Source of the DNA: Cenococcum geophilum 1.58
Taxonomy: Eukaryota > Ascomycota > Dothideomycetes > Gloniales > Gloniaceae
Direction: 5' to 3'
Length of the DNA stretch: 64,000 bases
Assembly: GCA_001692895.1 (NCBI GenBank)
Contig: KV748180.1
Coordinates: 3,590,195-3,654,194 of the forward strand
The number at the start of each line of letters is the position of its first letter. Within the stretch, counting starts at the first letter, position 1. The notes beneath the pieces were generated by a model, which saw nothing but the letters and a program-made list of their open reading frames with translations, ran no database searches and was not told the DNA's origin. Positions 49,200-61,500 of this stretch are shown one piece after another. The translations under genes were made by a program, and so were the position numbers.

Positions 49200-50290
49200 T
49201 AGATAAGAACTCGGCTAATTCTTCCTAGAGATTACCTTTTCTCTACCTACGCTACGGCCTCCTCCTTAAGTGCCTCCTCTTCTGTAGGGACCTCTTCTAT
49301 ATTATGTTACTTTTATTTATATAGCCTTCCAGTCTAACTTCCTTAAGATTTTATATAAGGAACCGTTTCAACCTATTCCTATATAGATTGCCTCTTATTT
49401 TAATACTATTAAGTTTATAGAACCCTTTTTCTAATACCATTTTAATCCGGAAGGGACCCTGCTATTTTAGCTGTAGCTTTTGCCACCGCGATATATCTTT
49501 TGCCTTCTTTGCATCCTATACTAGTATAAGCCCCCTAGACTTAAGCTTGCCCTTATAGGTATTCTCTATTAGCTAGATAATAGCGGCGCATCCTCTCCTA
49601 AGCTTCTTTGTTATTTATCTCTTATTACTTAAACTATTTCATTCTTAGAATAATTAACTCTTCTATTATTTTTACCTTATTCTATAGAAGTGTCTGCTAT
49701 ATAGGAAGGTAGAGCTTAATTAGGGGTATATGTTCTTATCTATAGAGTATTTAAGCTAGTGTTATTCCCGTTATTACCTTAACCGTTATTTAGTCAGCCT
49801 AAAGCGCTTTTATTAGATTCTATACCTAGTCGCCTCCGTACTTCGCTAACGCTACTACTAGATGCTAATATTCTCTCTTAACTAGGCCTTGTTCTTATAG
49901 ATAGTAGGCTAATACAACTACTTAATAAATCCTATATGTTTTTGCGAGAATAGTAACTACATCCTTATTCTCTAGTCCTCTGTTAATAGAGAGTTATCTA
50001 AACACTCCCTATCTTAGATAACCTCTTCTTATAGAAATTTCGCTACTGCTTTAGATGTTGCATTTATTAGAGCTCTTGCCTCTAGCTAGCCTAAAAGGTA
50101 CTCTTTAGCTACCACCAGATACTGCTTTCCCGATTTAGCCGTTGGCGTATAGATAATATCCATTAAGGCCTGTTCCTAAAGGGCAGCCGTCTAAGTTAGA
50201 TATAAGGCTTCCTCCGTGGAGGTAGTGGAGAAAGTAGTAGAAGCTATAGTGGAAGCTAAGGAAGAGGAGTAGATTTAAGAATCTCATTAA
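49200..50290 (-). mobile_element. Ty3/Gypsy integrase fossil (fragment)
   Basis: Minus-strand sequence resembles part of a Gypsy integrase and the region after it: a block like YLVVAKEYL near 50,110, then KYGGD and ITVKVITGIT near 49,760-49,850, then a charged tail. No LTRs were identified for it, and it belongs to a different lineage from the two Gypsy copies at 35 and 58 kb as far as the remnants allow. It is heavily broken and old relative to the surrounding insertions. Confidence 0.6.
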
Positions 50291-50434
50291 GAATATTATT
50301 GAAGTTAAACTAAGTATCTAATATTTTAATAAGCTTATAGGTAAAACTATAGGTTAATTAAATCTAGCTGCTTTTTAAAAGGGAAGGTAATATATAGACA
50401 CTAATCTAATTATAGCAGTAAATAATAGAGAGCT

Positions 50435-53400
50435 AGTATAGAAGGGCAAAGCCTAATACTAAAAGATAATACTTAATTAAGCATTATAAGGGGAATAGAA
50501 CTAGATAAGTTACGCTAGAAAGGTAGAAGAATAACTAAAGGGTAAGTTGGATTTTTTTTGGGATGAGGTTAAAGCCTAGGTTGTTTTTATAATATATATA
50601 ACCCTAAGCCCCCTATACGTAATAAGAAATAAACTAAAATAACTAAAGAGCGTTCCATACTACTATATTACTACCCCTACCTAAAACGTTATCCCCTAAC
50701 GTTTCTTTATAGACCCTATTTAGTAGGTAAGGAACGCTTAAGGATAAAAAAAAATAACCTAATACCTAGTACACCTTTAACTCCTCTAAAGCTGCCTACA
50801 CCCCTTCCCTATTTATCGCCTCTGTTCCATATTATCTACGCCTTCCGCCTTAAGCTTTGCATTTATATTATCCTATATATTAATGACACTAACCTAGGGT
50901 TTTAAAGACACCTTTTTACGGACAGTATTTATTTCCGCTTGTATTGTCTTCTATATAGGAGGTTAGAGAACACTGGAATTAATTATCTATTCTTCTAAAG
51001 CAGTACCCTTTTTTGAAATTGGTGAAGGCGTTGGGCGGTGTAATATTGCTGGCTTATTAATATTCTCTAAAGCATTAATAAATGCCGGTGAATGTTTAGA
51101 AGTAGCATTTCGGAAGCTATCTTCTTTAAGCTTACTTATATCCTTTAGCTCTCGGTCGATTTCTATAGGCGCTACCTTATTATTAAATATATTAGGACTA
51201 AGGTTTAGCGCAGCAGTCCTAGCGCCTTAAGGTGTAATAGCCCTAGCCTCGCCTTTAGAATAGCCTTTGGAACTATAATCGGTTAGCGGGGGAGCGCTAA
51301 AAGTTATACTAGCTGGGTTATATTTGTATTCTAGATCCAAAACTAAGTCTTTAGGATATTCTAGGTCATCTATAGGACGCTTACGCCCTTATTCTTTTGC
51401 TAAAAAGTAAAACTTTACCCTAAATACCTCCCGCTTAAATTCCTTTAGCTCTTTAAAGCTCTTATAAATAGCCTTAGTAATACACTCCTATGTCTTTCCT
51501 AAAATACTTTATATTTATTATTTAATAAAGGATCTAGGATTAACTATTACTCTCTTCTTACTTAAGGGTCGTCCTATAAAAGTCTTTTAACTAAAGTATT
51601 TAAAATAGTGCTCTTTACCTATAGCTGTATATAGGCCGGAAACTTATATAGAGGAGCGTTAGAAATAGGTTTGCTAGTAGGAGTTAAAACTAGGGGAAAA
51701 GCGTCTAGATTTATCTATATAACGGCCTGATAGCTCTTAAGCCTAGGAATCTTTAATCTCTTAGTATTTAGTAGGATTACGATTAAGTTTAGTGTAATAA
51801 TTAAGCGACTTAATGTTGCTTAAGAGGATCCTTATGCAATAGTAGCTTTTATAAACCGCACTTTACTAGTCCTTAACGTAATGGGCATCTAGTTAAGCTT
51901 AAACTTCTTAGCATTAGCTTTAGTCTAGGTAGTTTCCATATTCTTAATATGCCCTTTACTATTAAGTTCCCTACGTTCTTAAAGTAAGCCTACCTATTCC
52001 GGTATATACTAATATATACTAGGTAGGAACTCTATATAAGACTAACTCCCCTTATTAATTAAGGAGATATAAGAATAAAGCTAGCTTTCTCCAGAATTTG
52101 GCCCTCCTTTATGCACTTATAGAAGGTTAATTTCTAAGTTCCGCTTTTTAAGGAGATGGCTACTAAGGAACTGGAGTGTATAGCTTGGATATGTAATAAA
52201 ACGAGTAGCGCTATTGGCGCGTAAAGCCACTGTGTGCCGGTAGTGCTCTAGATCTATCTAAACTGCCTACTATAGTAGAGAATGGCATATAGTCCGAAGG
52301 ATACCGCTATTTCCCTCTCTAGCGGTTTTATGTAAATGATGCGCATATATATTAAACTCCTCTTTAAAAATATCTAGAATCCTAGTATCTTTTTACCATT
52401 TAAATAAATCGGCCTAGTGGATTCTAAGTAAGTCCTATTTTATTTCCCCTTTTAAGCCTAATATAAGCTTCCTTAACCCTATATAATCTACTTAATAATT
52501 ACTAGGTCGTATAGTAGAATAAGCGTAAATCCTAAGACCATCGTTTGCATACTTAGGACGACTATCCCTTTTAAACCAAAAATAAGAGCTTTTGGCTGTC
52601 CGGAGAATATTAATAGCATTATAGTTCTTAGAGACTAAGTGAATTCGTAAATATAAATTTATAGAGGAAGTACTGGCATCTAGTCCTAGCAATCCTACTA
52701 TTTTCTAAAGATATATCCAGTATAGCGCGTGGACTTCTGTCCTATTTCCTTGCCAGGTTATAATAAACTATTATAAGACGGAAGAGACACCGCCTTCTAG
52801 TTCTTTCTTTAAATTAAGAGCCTTTATTAATTTAACTAGCGTTTTAGAATAGCATAAGCATTTTATTTTTTATTTTGGCCGTAGTTTCCTAATAATCACC
52901 TCTTTATTAGCTTTAGCAATTATAGCTGCTTTTCCCTTTTGTTTATTAGCTTCACTAAAAGCTAAAGGTTCCGTAAGTCCTATTTTTAGCTTTTTTTTAG
53001 GAGATTTCTTAGAAGCTTTTCTAGCCTTATGTTTCTATAAGGAGCTAGCAACAAAGATATCCTCTAAAGACGTAGATTTATTAGATTTAGAGTTCTCTTT
53101 ATTAGCTTTAGGAACCTTACCTCTAAATAGAAACGTACTACGCAGCATTTTTGTGTTTAAGCCTTTAACCTCTTTAAAAGGTACTAATAGAGGTCCTAGA
53201 GTAACTGGCTCTAGTATAAATCCCTTTTCTCTAGCTTTAACGGTTAAGGCTAGTACTAAAAGCTTATAGCCCTAGCTTGGATAATAAGCGAGCCTCTATT
53301 TCTTAACTAGCTCCTTATTAACTTCTAGTCCGAATTTATAAGCATTAAGGAAATCCGAAGGTGTTGGGTATAGAGTCCTTAAGATCCTAGCCTTTAAGAG

Positions 53401-53738
53401 TTTTAGGCGGTTTAGCATTGTATTATTAACTATTTTTAACATATTCTCTCTGGCGATCTCGCTCTTTTTAGCTTAATTAATAAGGATATAAATGCTTTTT
53501 AGTGCGTAATATATGTAAAAGAGCTTATAGGGACCTTCTAAAAGTTCCTCTCCCTACTCCTTCTTAACTATATCCCGCACCGTCTTAATCTTATTAATCT
53601 TATAAGTAATCTTAGAAAGCTTCCTAATATCTATAAAGGCATTTTCCCACTCTTTACTTTCTAAGTTTCCTTTAAGCTCTCCATCCTTTTTAATCTTAAT
53701 TATAGTATTTTTTGCAGCCTTAACTATATTATGCTCCT
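50435..53738 (-). repeat. Unclassified repeat family B, copy 2, cut off at its right end
   Basis: Same orientation and order as copy 1, from AGTATAGAAGGGC at 50435 onward. Similarity to copy 1 ends abruptly near 53738 (corresponding to about 47,880 in copy 1), where LINE sequence begins. The Pro-rich start of the coding-like remnant seen in copy 1 is therefore absent here. Short open frames such as 52,492-52,692 are remnants of it. Confidence 0.6.
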
Positions 53739-56700
53739 ATTAGCAATATGCCGCAATTCTTATATTAATAAGAGAAGTTAAAGTAAAAAAAAGGAGCTCT
53801 TGCTGCACCCGGCCTAAAAAGACCAAAACCAACCAAAAGAACCCTGAAAAACACCTAGAGAATCCCCCTAAGATGCATGCATTGCAGGGGAGGCACATAT
53901 TAAACGACGGTGGCTCGCACTCGCGCGCGACCGCTAGAACTATGCCTAGCAATGGCCCTCTATAATAAAGACGGGCGAATACCACACTATAAAGCGGAAA
54001 TACCTCTATTAAGAAGGCATCTAACAAAATATAAAGCCTATTAGATGCGTCTAGTATCTAGAATTGTGGGGGAGTAACCGTTAGCTATAATAAACTAATA
54101 TAGCTAGCAGAATGGCTCCGCCAGTCTAGCGAACCTTAGGCGCCCCTTTAGTAAACCCTTAATTAAATTCTTTAACGGCTAAGTAAAATTAAAAATAAGT
54201 ATAACCCCCTTTTACTGGCGAACCGCACCTAGGCCGCCGTAGCTGCGCTTTTATAGCATAGGGAACTTATCCCCCTTAAGTTAATAAACGGGTATATAAT
54301 TATAATATAACCAAATATAGAATAAGTAGAGGGGCTTAGGGGATAATTAGAAACAGAAGTCCTTATAAAGATACGTAAAGAGGTCTATAACACTATTATA
54401 GTCCAATACCTTAAGAGTGGAGATATTAGAGTTACCCTAAAGGACTAATAGGTAAAGGAATAAGCTATAAGGGTAGGGGATAGGCTAGGAGAATGTATTA
54501 GTATAAAAGTACTCTATAAGGATTACCTGGTTAAAGTCCCAGCGGTTCCTATAAGCCTTAGGGTAGAAAAGGGACGCTAGGTGGATAACATAGTAATTAT
54601 ATAGGAGATAGTAAGACAAATGGAACGCCTTATACTAGGACTTAAAATTACCTAAATCTAATAGCTTTAACAGGAAAATATAAACTAAGTATATAATAAG
54701 AATAATAAGAGGACACAAGGGTTATTAAAGACTTACTAGGGAGACGCCGGACGAACATATAGCTCCCTTATCGTCAGCATATATATACTAGGAATACAAA
54801 AACTCCTTATCTAAAAAGGAATAATTATAAATGGCCTTATATACAACACAAGGCTTTATAACTATAGACTACGCCTAAAACAATACTATTGCTATATATA
54901 ATAGGGACACACCCAATCTATATACGCAGTATAGGTATACTGCGGCCACTATATAGGCCCCTATAATATAAGATACTGCTTAAATTAAGACTAAATAAAA
55001 TGCGTGAACTGCCACTAAAGCATACATAAGGCGTAGGAGAGAGAAGACTATATTAAATATAGGAGACGGAAGGTAAGGGCTTAATAGCTGCGGGAATAAC
55101 TATATACTAGGTTATATAAATAGAAACAATAGGCAATAAGCTAGGGGGATATAGGCGCCTTCCTAGCGTTTCCTACTTTTAATACTAGAGGGCTAGGCCA
55201 GCTATCCCAAGCCTTAACGGGCCAGAAGCGACGCCGCGTAATATTACTAGACTAATTAGGGATATAAGGGTTACAGGGGACATAAGGGAGAGGACGCCCT
55301 ATAGGAAGACCCTTATAGATAGTAATAGTAGGCTTAAGACCAGGATAATTAAGAATTAAACTTAATGCGGCAAATATAATATTTGCAGCCAACCTATAAA
55401 GGGTATATAGCCGACTAGTAAGAATAGGGGAAGAACTGGGTAATAATAATAGATTTAGATATAGAAGCGCTAATAAGAATATAAAATACGGGGAATGGAA
55501 AGGCTTTATATAAAATAAGTAGTAACTAGGGTGTAGATATAAAAGATAGAAGCTCCAAATATTTAAAAAAGTTAAAAATAAAAGAAGTAAGGAAATAATA
55601 AGAAGATTAAAGAAACCTTTATAGGGTTCTCCCGCTACCTATTACTTATATAGTTATAACTGCGTGTAACAAACGTACCCGTTTCTACTCTAGCGAGTAT
55701 ATACCTAACGAAATACTATAACCGCCTATTAAGAAAGTCTTTAGGATAGGCCCAACGATGATCTACGCTTAAGGACAGTTTCAGTAGGTAAACCTAGAGA
55801 AGGCGATCCGTCATATTTATATCCTTTCACGGATTAAACTAATTTATATAACAAGTAACCGATGATTATATTTATATAATTTACTATACAATCTAACATA
55901 TCTTTACCCCTAAGGAATATCCTAAGAGGCTTCCAATGGTCCCGTACGATTATAACTAGTAAAATACCCAACAACCCAGCATATACCGCGTTAAGTTTAA
56001 GTGCTTCTTAGTAATATAAGCCCAAGCACTAGAGGTTTAGTGCCTATTAGCCTCCCTATTAAACCTAAGTATACGTTCTACTATATATAGTTATAGCAGT
56101 ACAATTTAAACTCTAGGCAGGATAGCAGGTAGTTTTAAATTTACCTAAAGGTCGGCTATAATGAATTACTGGCGCAGCGTCGTGACCCTATTGGTCTCTA
56201 ATAATAATCTTTGATATTTAAATAATATATAACCTCAGTAGGGGTTAGACACGGTATAAAGTATTAACCGTATATCTAAGTACCCTAAGGGTTAAAGGGT
56301 CTATAAATTAGACGCAAAATATCCATTGTAATCATCGTAGGGCAATATTAGCGTACTTTATAACCAATAACATTAATAAGCTTACTAGAAAACGAAGTGG
56401 TATTAGAGTTTTTCTACTAGGAGATATAAACCTCTTACTACCCGCTAGTAGGGGTTTCTAATCTATATTACTATAGATTAACAGTTAGAGTGCCTACTAA
56501 AGCTATAAATATCTTAGGCTTAAGCTAGCTACCCCCTAGGAGTAATTATATAGCAACGAGGCACACCGCCAAAGTATAATTAACCTTATATTTTATAGAT
56601 AAAGCCTATACTAGAGACTTAAAAGGTATAACCTTAAAGAAGAATGGGCACTTACCCTAGACTATATCCCTATCTAGATATAGCTAGACCTAGATACTAA

Positions 56701-58407
56701 AGCGTAACTAAATAGAAAAAGATATGTAATAAGGAAGCTTAAGATAAATAGTTTCCTTAATATAGTTAAATAATAACTCTAAGACCTAGAAGAAATCCAC
56801 CTAATACTAAATAAGTAAGGCTTATTGGCTACCCCTAAGGAAATTAACCGAAGACTAGAAAGGATCTAGGTAGCAATTAAAAATAGGCTAAAAGAGCACT
56901 GCCTGATTTTAAAACTAGGCCCTTACACGCGATATATATAGTCTATATAATGCGCAGTTCTAATTACTAGCTAATAACGAGTAAGAAGGAAATATATAAG
57001 TAGCTATAACCCTAAAGATAAGAGATAATATAAAGACATAAGAAACTAGCTAAAGAATACCCTAAAAAAAGAAGTAAGGAATAACTGGAGATGGTTTATA
57101 AATAAGTATACTTCTAACCCAAGCCTCCCCTATAATAAGGGCCTTTAGGCTATAGCGAAATAGGTAAAGAAAAAGGTAGGGCGCCTAGTAGAAGATCTAT
57201 ACCTATTACCCCTATAAAGAGCAGGAGAATTATAGGCTATAAACGATAATAATAAGAAGGCAAAGATCCTTATAAAAAGGTTCTTCCCCTAACCGGCTTT
57301 AGTAGACCTTAGTAATATTACAAGCGAAACATTAATAACTTACCTATGGGTCGACAGCGATATAACAATAGAGGAAATGGCTAGAACTATTAGCCGCCTT
57401 TTAAATAATATAGTATTAGGACCAGATGGGATTCTAAATAAGGCCCTAAAAACCTATAGGCCACTTATAGCACCTTAGCTTACAGATATAGCTAGAGCAT
57501 ACTTTGCTATAGGCTACTACCCGCGACTCGGAAGATCTATAATAATAGTTATCCTATAAAAAGAAGGTAAAGTAAATTACTTAATCCCAGGAAGCTACCG
57601 CCCTATTGCCTTAGAAAACACCCTTAGTAAGATCTTAGAAAGGGTAATAGTAGAACACATAGTAGACACGGTAGAGGAATACGCCCTACTACCACAAAGC
57701 TAAATAGGGGCAAGAAAGAACCACTTAATACTATTAGCACTTACGCTACTCACTACCACCATTAAATCTGCATGGGCGATACGAAAGGACTTTATAGTAT
57801 TAATGCTTAGCCTAGATATTAGTGGTGCCTACGATAATATACCCTATAAGCGTCTCCTATATATCCTTAGGGCAAAGGGCTTCCTAGAATGGATTATATA
57901 ATTTGTCCAAGGGTTTATAGGCTAGAAAGAAACATTATTGGTCTTTAGCGAATACCAGAGCCCCCCTATTGCAGTTATAATAGGAATACTATAAGGATTA
58001 CCCCTCTTGCCTATACTCTTCCTTTTCTTTATAAGCAACCTACTTAACTTCTTTAAGGAAGGGGCGACCTAGGGGATAGGCTTTATTAACGACATAAACC
58101 TAATTATATACGGGCTAATAGCCGTAGAGAATTATAGAATACTAGAGAAAGCCTATAACACTTATATAGAATGGGCAAAACGTTATAGAGTCTAATTCTT
58201 ACCAGAGAAATACTAGCTAATCTATTTTATAAGAAAACGCAACTAATCTATAGATTTTTAGTATATAATTTGCATCTAAGGCTTTAAAGGTTAACTAGTT
58301 TAGGGCCTAAGGGTATTAGGAGTATGGGTAGATAGCAAGCTCCAGTAGAGCGCATATACGGCATAAGCGGCCCGTAAAGGCTAAGTACAGTTTATCGCTT
58401 TATCTAG
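53739..58407 (+). mobile_element. Tad1-like non-LTR retrotransposon (LINE), RIP-decayed
   Basis: Plus-strand remnants follow the Tad1 order. A 5' region that keeps some CG-rich sequence (53,740-54,030) is followed by an ORF1-like protein with CCHC zinc-knuckle traces (about 54,880-55,040). Then comes an ORF2-like region with an endonuclease-like part (about 55,700-56,700) and a reverse transcriptase (about 57,340-58,300). In the last, ENTLSKILERVI, SLDISGAYDN and FINDINLI are recognisable; the last occupies the place of the FxDD catalytic box and has Asn where the first Asp is expected. Stops occur in all frames. The 3' end and any poly(A) tail are not seen because a Gypsy LTR begins at 58408. 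Confidence 0.8.
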
Positions 58408-58594
58408 TGTCACGGCACTGACCTAACGCATACTGTTTCATACTGTCTCGTACTGTTCCCTACTGTTGGCTAGCCCACTACTAGCGACTTAGCGGCCGGC
58501 CCTACTATTTGTATATAATACCCCCTTTCTACCTTCTTCCCCTCTTTATACCACAACGTAGTTATTTAGTTTACTTTATTGCAGCACTATAACA
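58408..58594 (+). repeat. 5' LTR of Gypsy copy 2
   Basis: 187 bp, reverse-complement match to the LTRs of copy 1. The five bases before it (TCTAG) would be the left target duplication; the right one is outside the window. Confidence 0.9.
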
Positions 58595-61500
58595 GTTTAT
58601 AGTATCTTTAATTTGCGCCCCGTCGCGATCACTAATTCCCTATACCCTAGCCAATTAACCTCCGCCTTAGAGCAATCGCGACCTATACGCGCCTCTGCTA
58701 AAACCAACACGTCCCTAGTACAGTTTTAGAACAATCCTTAGTTTTTACCTAGCGCCTAAATAGGCGACACTAATAACGCCAAAATAGCCGAAACCTAGAA
58801 CCCCTACGACGTTTTTGTAGACCTATTTATAGAGATATACCCTAATATTACGTGGACAATTTGCCGCTCCCTACTGTACCCTAAGACCTTTAAGCCCAAT
58901 AAAGCTTACCTTACCCTTATTAACTATACCAATGAGTTCCTTAATAATATTAAAGTAGGACTATAGTATATATATAACACAAACACCGCCAATAAAAAAG
59001 CTAATAAAAACCTTAGTGCCCTTATTGCTTCCTAGACAGGAACTATTAACTCCTAGGTAGAGACTATTACCGTTCTAAAATAATTAACCCCTATAATAAC
59101 GGTAGTAACCTAGCAGAAAAAACGGAAATCTAAAGACCCGCTAATATTTAGCAGAAAAGGCACCCCGCTAGAACGATAAGCTAATTTTAAGACCTAGTAT
59201 ATTAAGATTAAGGGAGTCTTTAACCGGGACTGGGACTACTTTAACATAGTTTAGTCCCAGATCCTTTATATCTTGGATATGCTAGAGGATAAGGCCTATA
59301 AGTTTATTAAGTAGGGCCTAGAGCTTATACATAAGAACCTAAATAATATATCTATGTGGAAATGGCCTACTAAGGAAAATATACTTAAAAACCTTACTGC
59401 CTACTATAAGGTCCTTAATATAACCCAGGTTGTAAAGAATAAGCTTAACTATTTCCCCTAAGGCGAGCATAATTACTGGTCCTAAAAGGGAGAGCTTAAT
59501 AAGCTAATGGTTCGCGCTAAAAAGATAGATAAATAGAAGGTGGATCTACTTTAAAAGTTTATCTCTCTAAAGATAGAAGAGCTGGTACTTGGACTGGCCT
59601 ATAAAATTAATAATAGCGACTATATAGGTTGGAGTAAGCAGATGGATATATTCGCTAAGAACCTCGCGAACTATGCACACTAAGCTAACCTTAAGAAGAA
59701 CGCTAACTACTGCCTACCTGCCTAAGCCACTGCCCCTATATTAACCCTAACCCTAGTAGTAACTAGAGAACCTATAGACCTTAATAGAATCTTAAATATA
59801 GAGCGTAAGTACCGCGTTAATAATAGACTATGTTTTACCTATAGCCTACCCAGCCACTAGAAGGATGCCTATAACCCTACTAAAATAGTAAACTTAGTTC
59901 TAATACTACCCTATTAAATAACGCGAACAAATAACTGCGGACGTGGTAACTATAAAGTCTATTATAGACGCGGCAACCGCGGAGCCTATTATAGCCGCGG
60001 CGGATAACCCCCCCCCCTTTAACCCTATGGCTTAGTTACTTTAAACTATGCCCTATATAGGAGCCCAACCTGTTAATAACGCCTAGCATTAGCGACTTTA
60101 CGCTAGCGAATATAAACACGGCTATATTATTAGTAAGGTATTGTCTTTCTATACCCTAACTAAAATAGAGATAAACACCGCCAGCTAGATAGACACTAGA
60201 CCGCCCTGCTAAGACAGCCCTATACCCTAGTCGTTAAAAGGCAGACTCTTAAACTAAGTCGCGCTTAAGGGTCTAAACCATATAAGGAGGAAGACGAGAA
60301 GATTAGGTCCCTATTACTAGATTAATTAGTCCTTTCTATTAGTAAACTACTACTTAATCTTAGATTAGCAAACAGTAATAAAAAATTAATCCTTATTTAA
60401 ACCTAACTCTTTTTATTACATAACCTATACCCCTAAGTTTATATTAATACAGTAAGCCTAGTAGACTTTAGTAGTACTGTAATAGCATTTACTAACGCAG
60501 AGTCTATTATAAGAAAGTATAACGTTATAACTAAGAAGCTGCTAGCACCTAGGCTACTATGCCTTATAGATAGTATCCTAACTTCACTTATTACGGACTA
60601 CTTTACTACCTAAATATTAATCGGCCTCTATACTAAAGCCATACTCTTTTTTATTACCAAACTCTCGCCTACTACCCTAATTATCCTAGGTATACCCTAG
60701 CTTTAGAAGCACGAGCCCTGTCCTAGCTTTAGGAAACTTAAAATCCGCTTTAACTTAGACTACTACTCTAGGCACTGCCTCCCAAAGGGGATAGCCAACG
60801 TTAGTAAGGACGCCCTATATGGATACTTAGTACTACTAAGCCTAGTGCCTAGGACTATATATAAAGCCCTAATAGTAAAAGACATTCCTAATAAAGGGGA
60901 GCNTNTATAGCTGNAAAGAAATAAGATAGTAGAAGACTGGACTAACCTAGCACTTAAGACTAAAATAATGGGCTAGCTAGCCCTGCCGAGACCAAGGAAG
61001 AAGGTTTACTTTACGCCGCTACTACTAAGAAACCAACCCTAACCTAGGCACTATTTAAACCCTAGCCGCCTAGCCTAATACCTAGAACTAAGCTATATGC
61101 CATATACGCACACTATAGCTCGCGTTATAGTAAGGACTGGCTATAGAACTACCAAGACCTAAATAATAGAAACCGCGCTACTATAACGCCTAACCTCACA
61201 CCTATCTCCCGCGCGTACCGTATAGGGCTGCCGCCTTATTTCCGCCCCCCCGGGCTAACTAAGCTGTGCTAGCCCAGCCGTAGCACTAAAGAGCTAGATA
61301 CGCCCTAACCTAAACGATATTAAATACACCCGTACTGTTAATTTTACCCAGTTCTATAAATAAAAAGACGTAAAGGTAATAAGGATCTATATAGCGGAGC
61401 TAGTAGAACTAGTTAAATAAGATAAGTACTAATAGCTGCTTAAAGAGCTGCCTATAGGCCTAATAGAAGTACTAAACCTATTAAAAAGGTCTTTCTACCG

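Noticed and set aside
52492-52692. 66-residue minus-strand open frame in an otherwise stop-filled region
   Set aside because: It is a surviving piece of the family B remnant and has a counterpart in the other copy, so it is not a separate gene.
53740-54027. Minus-strand 95-residue open frame with a hydrophobic stretch
   Set aside because: It lies antisense in the 5' part of the LINE and reflects its better-preserved GC there, not a host gene.
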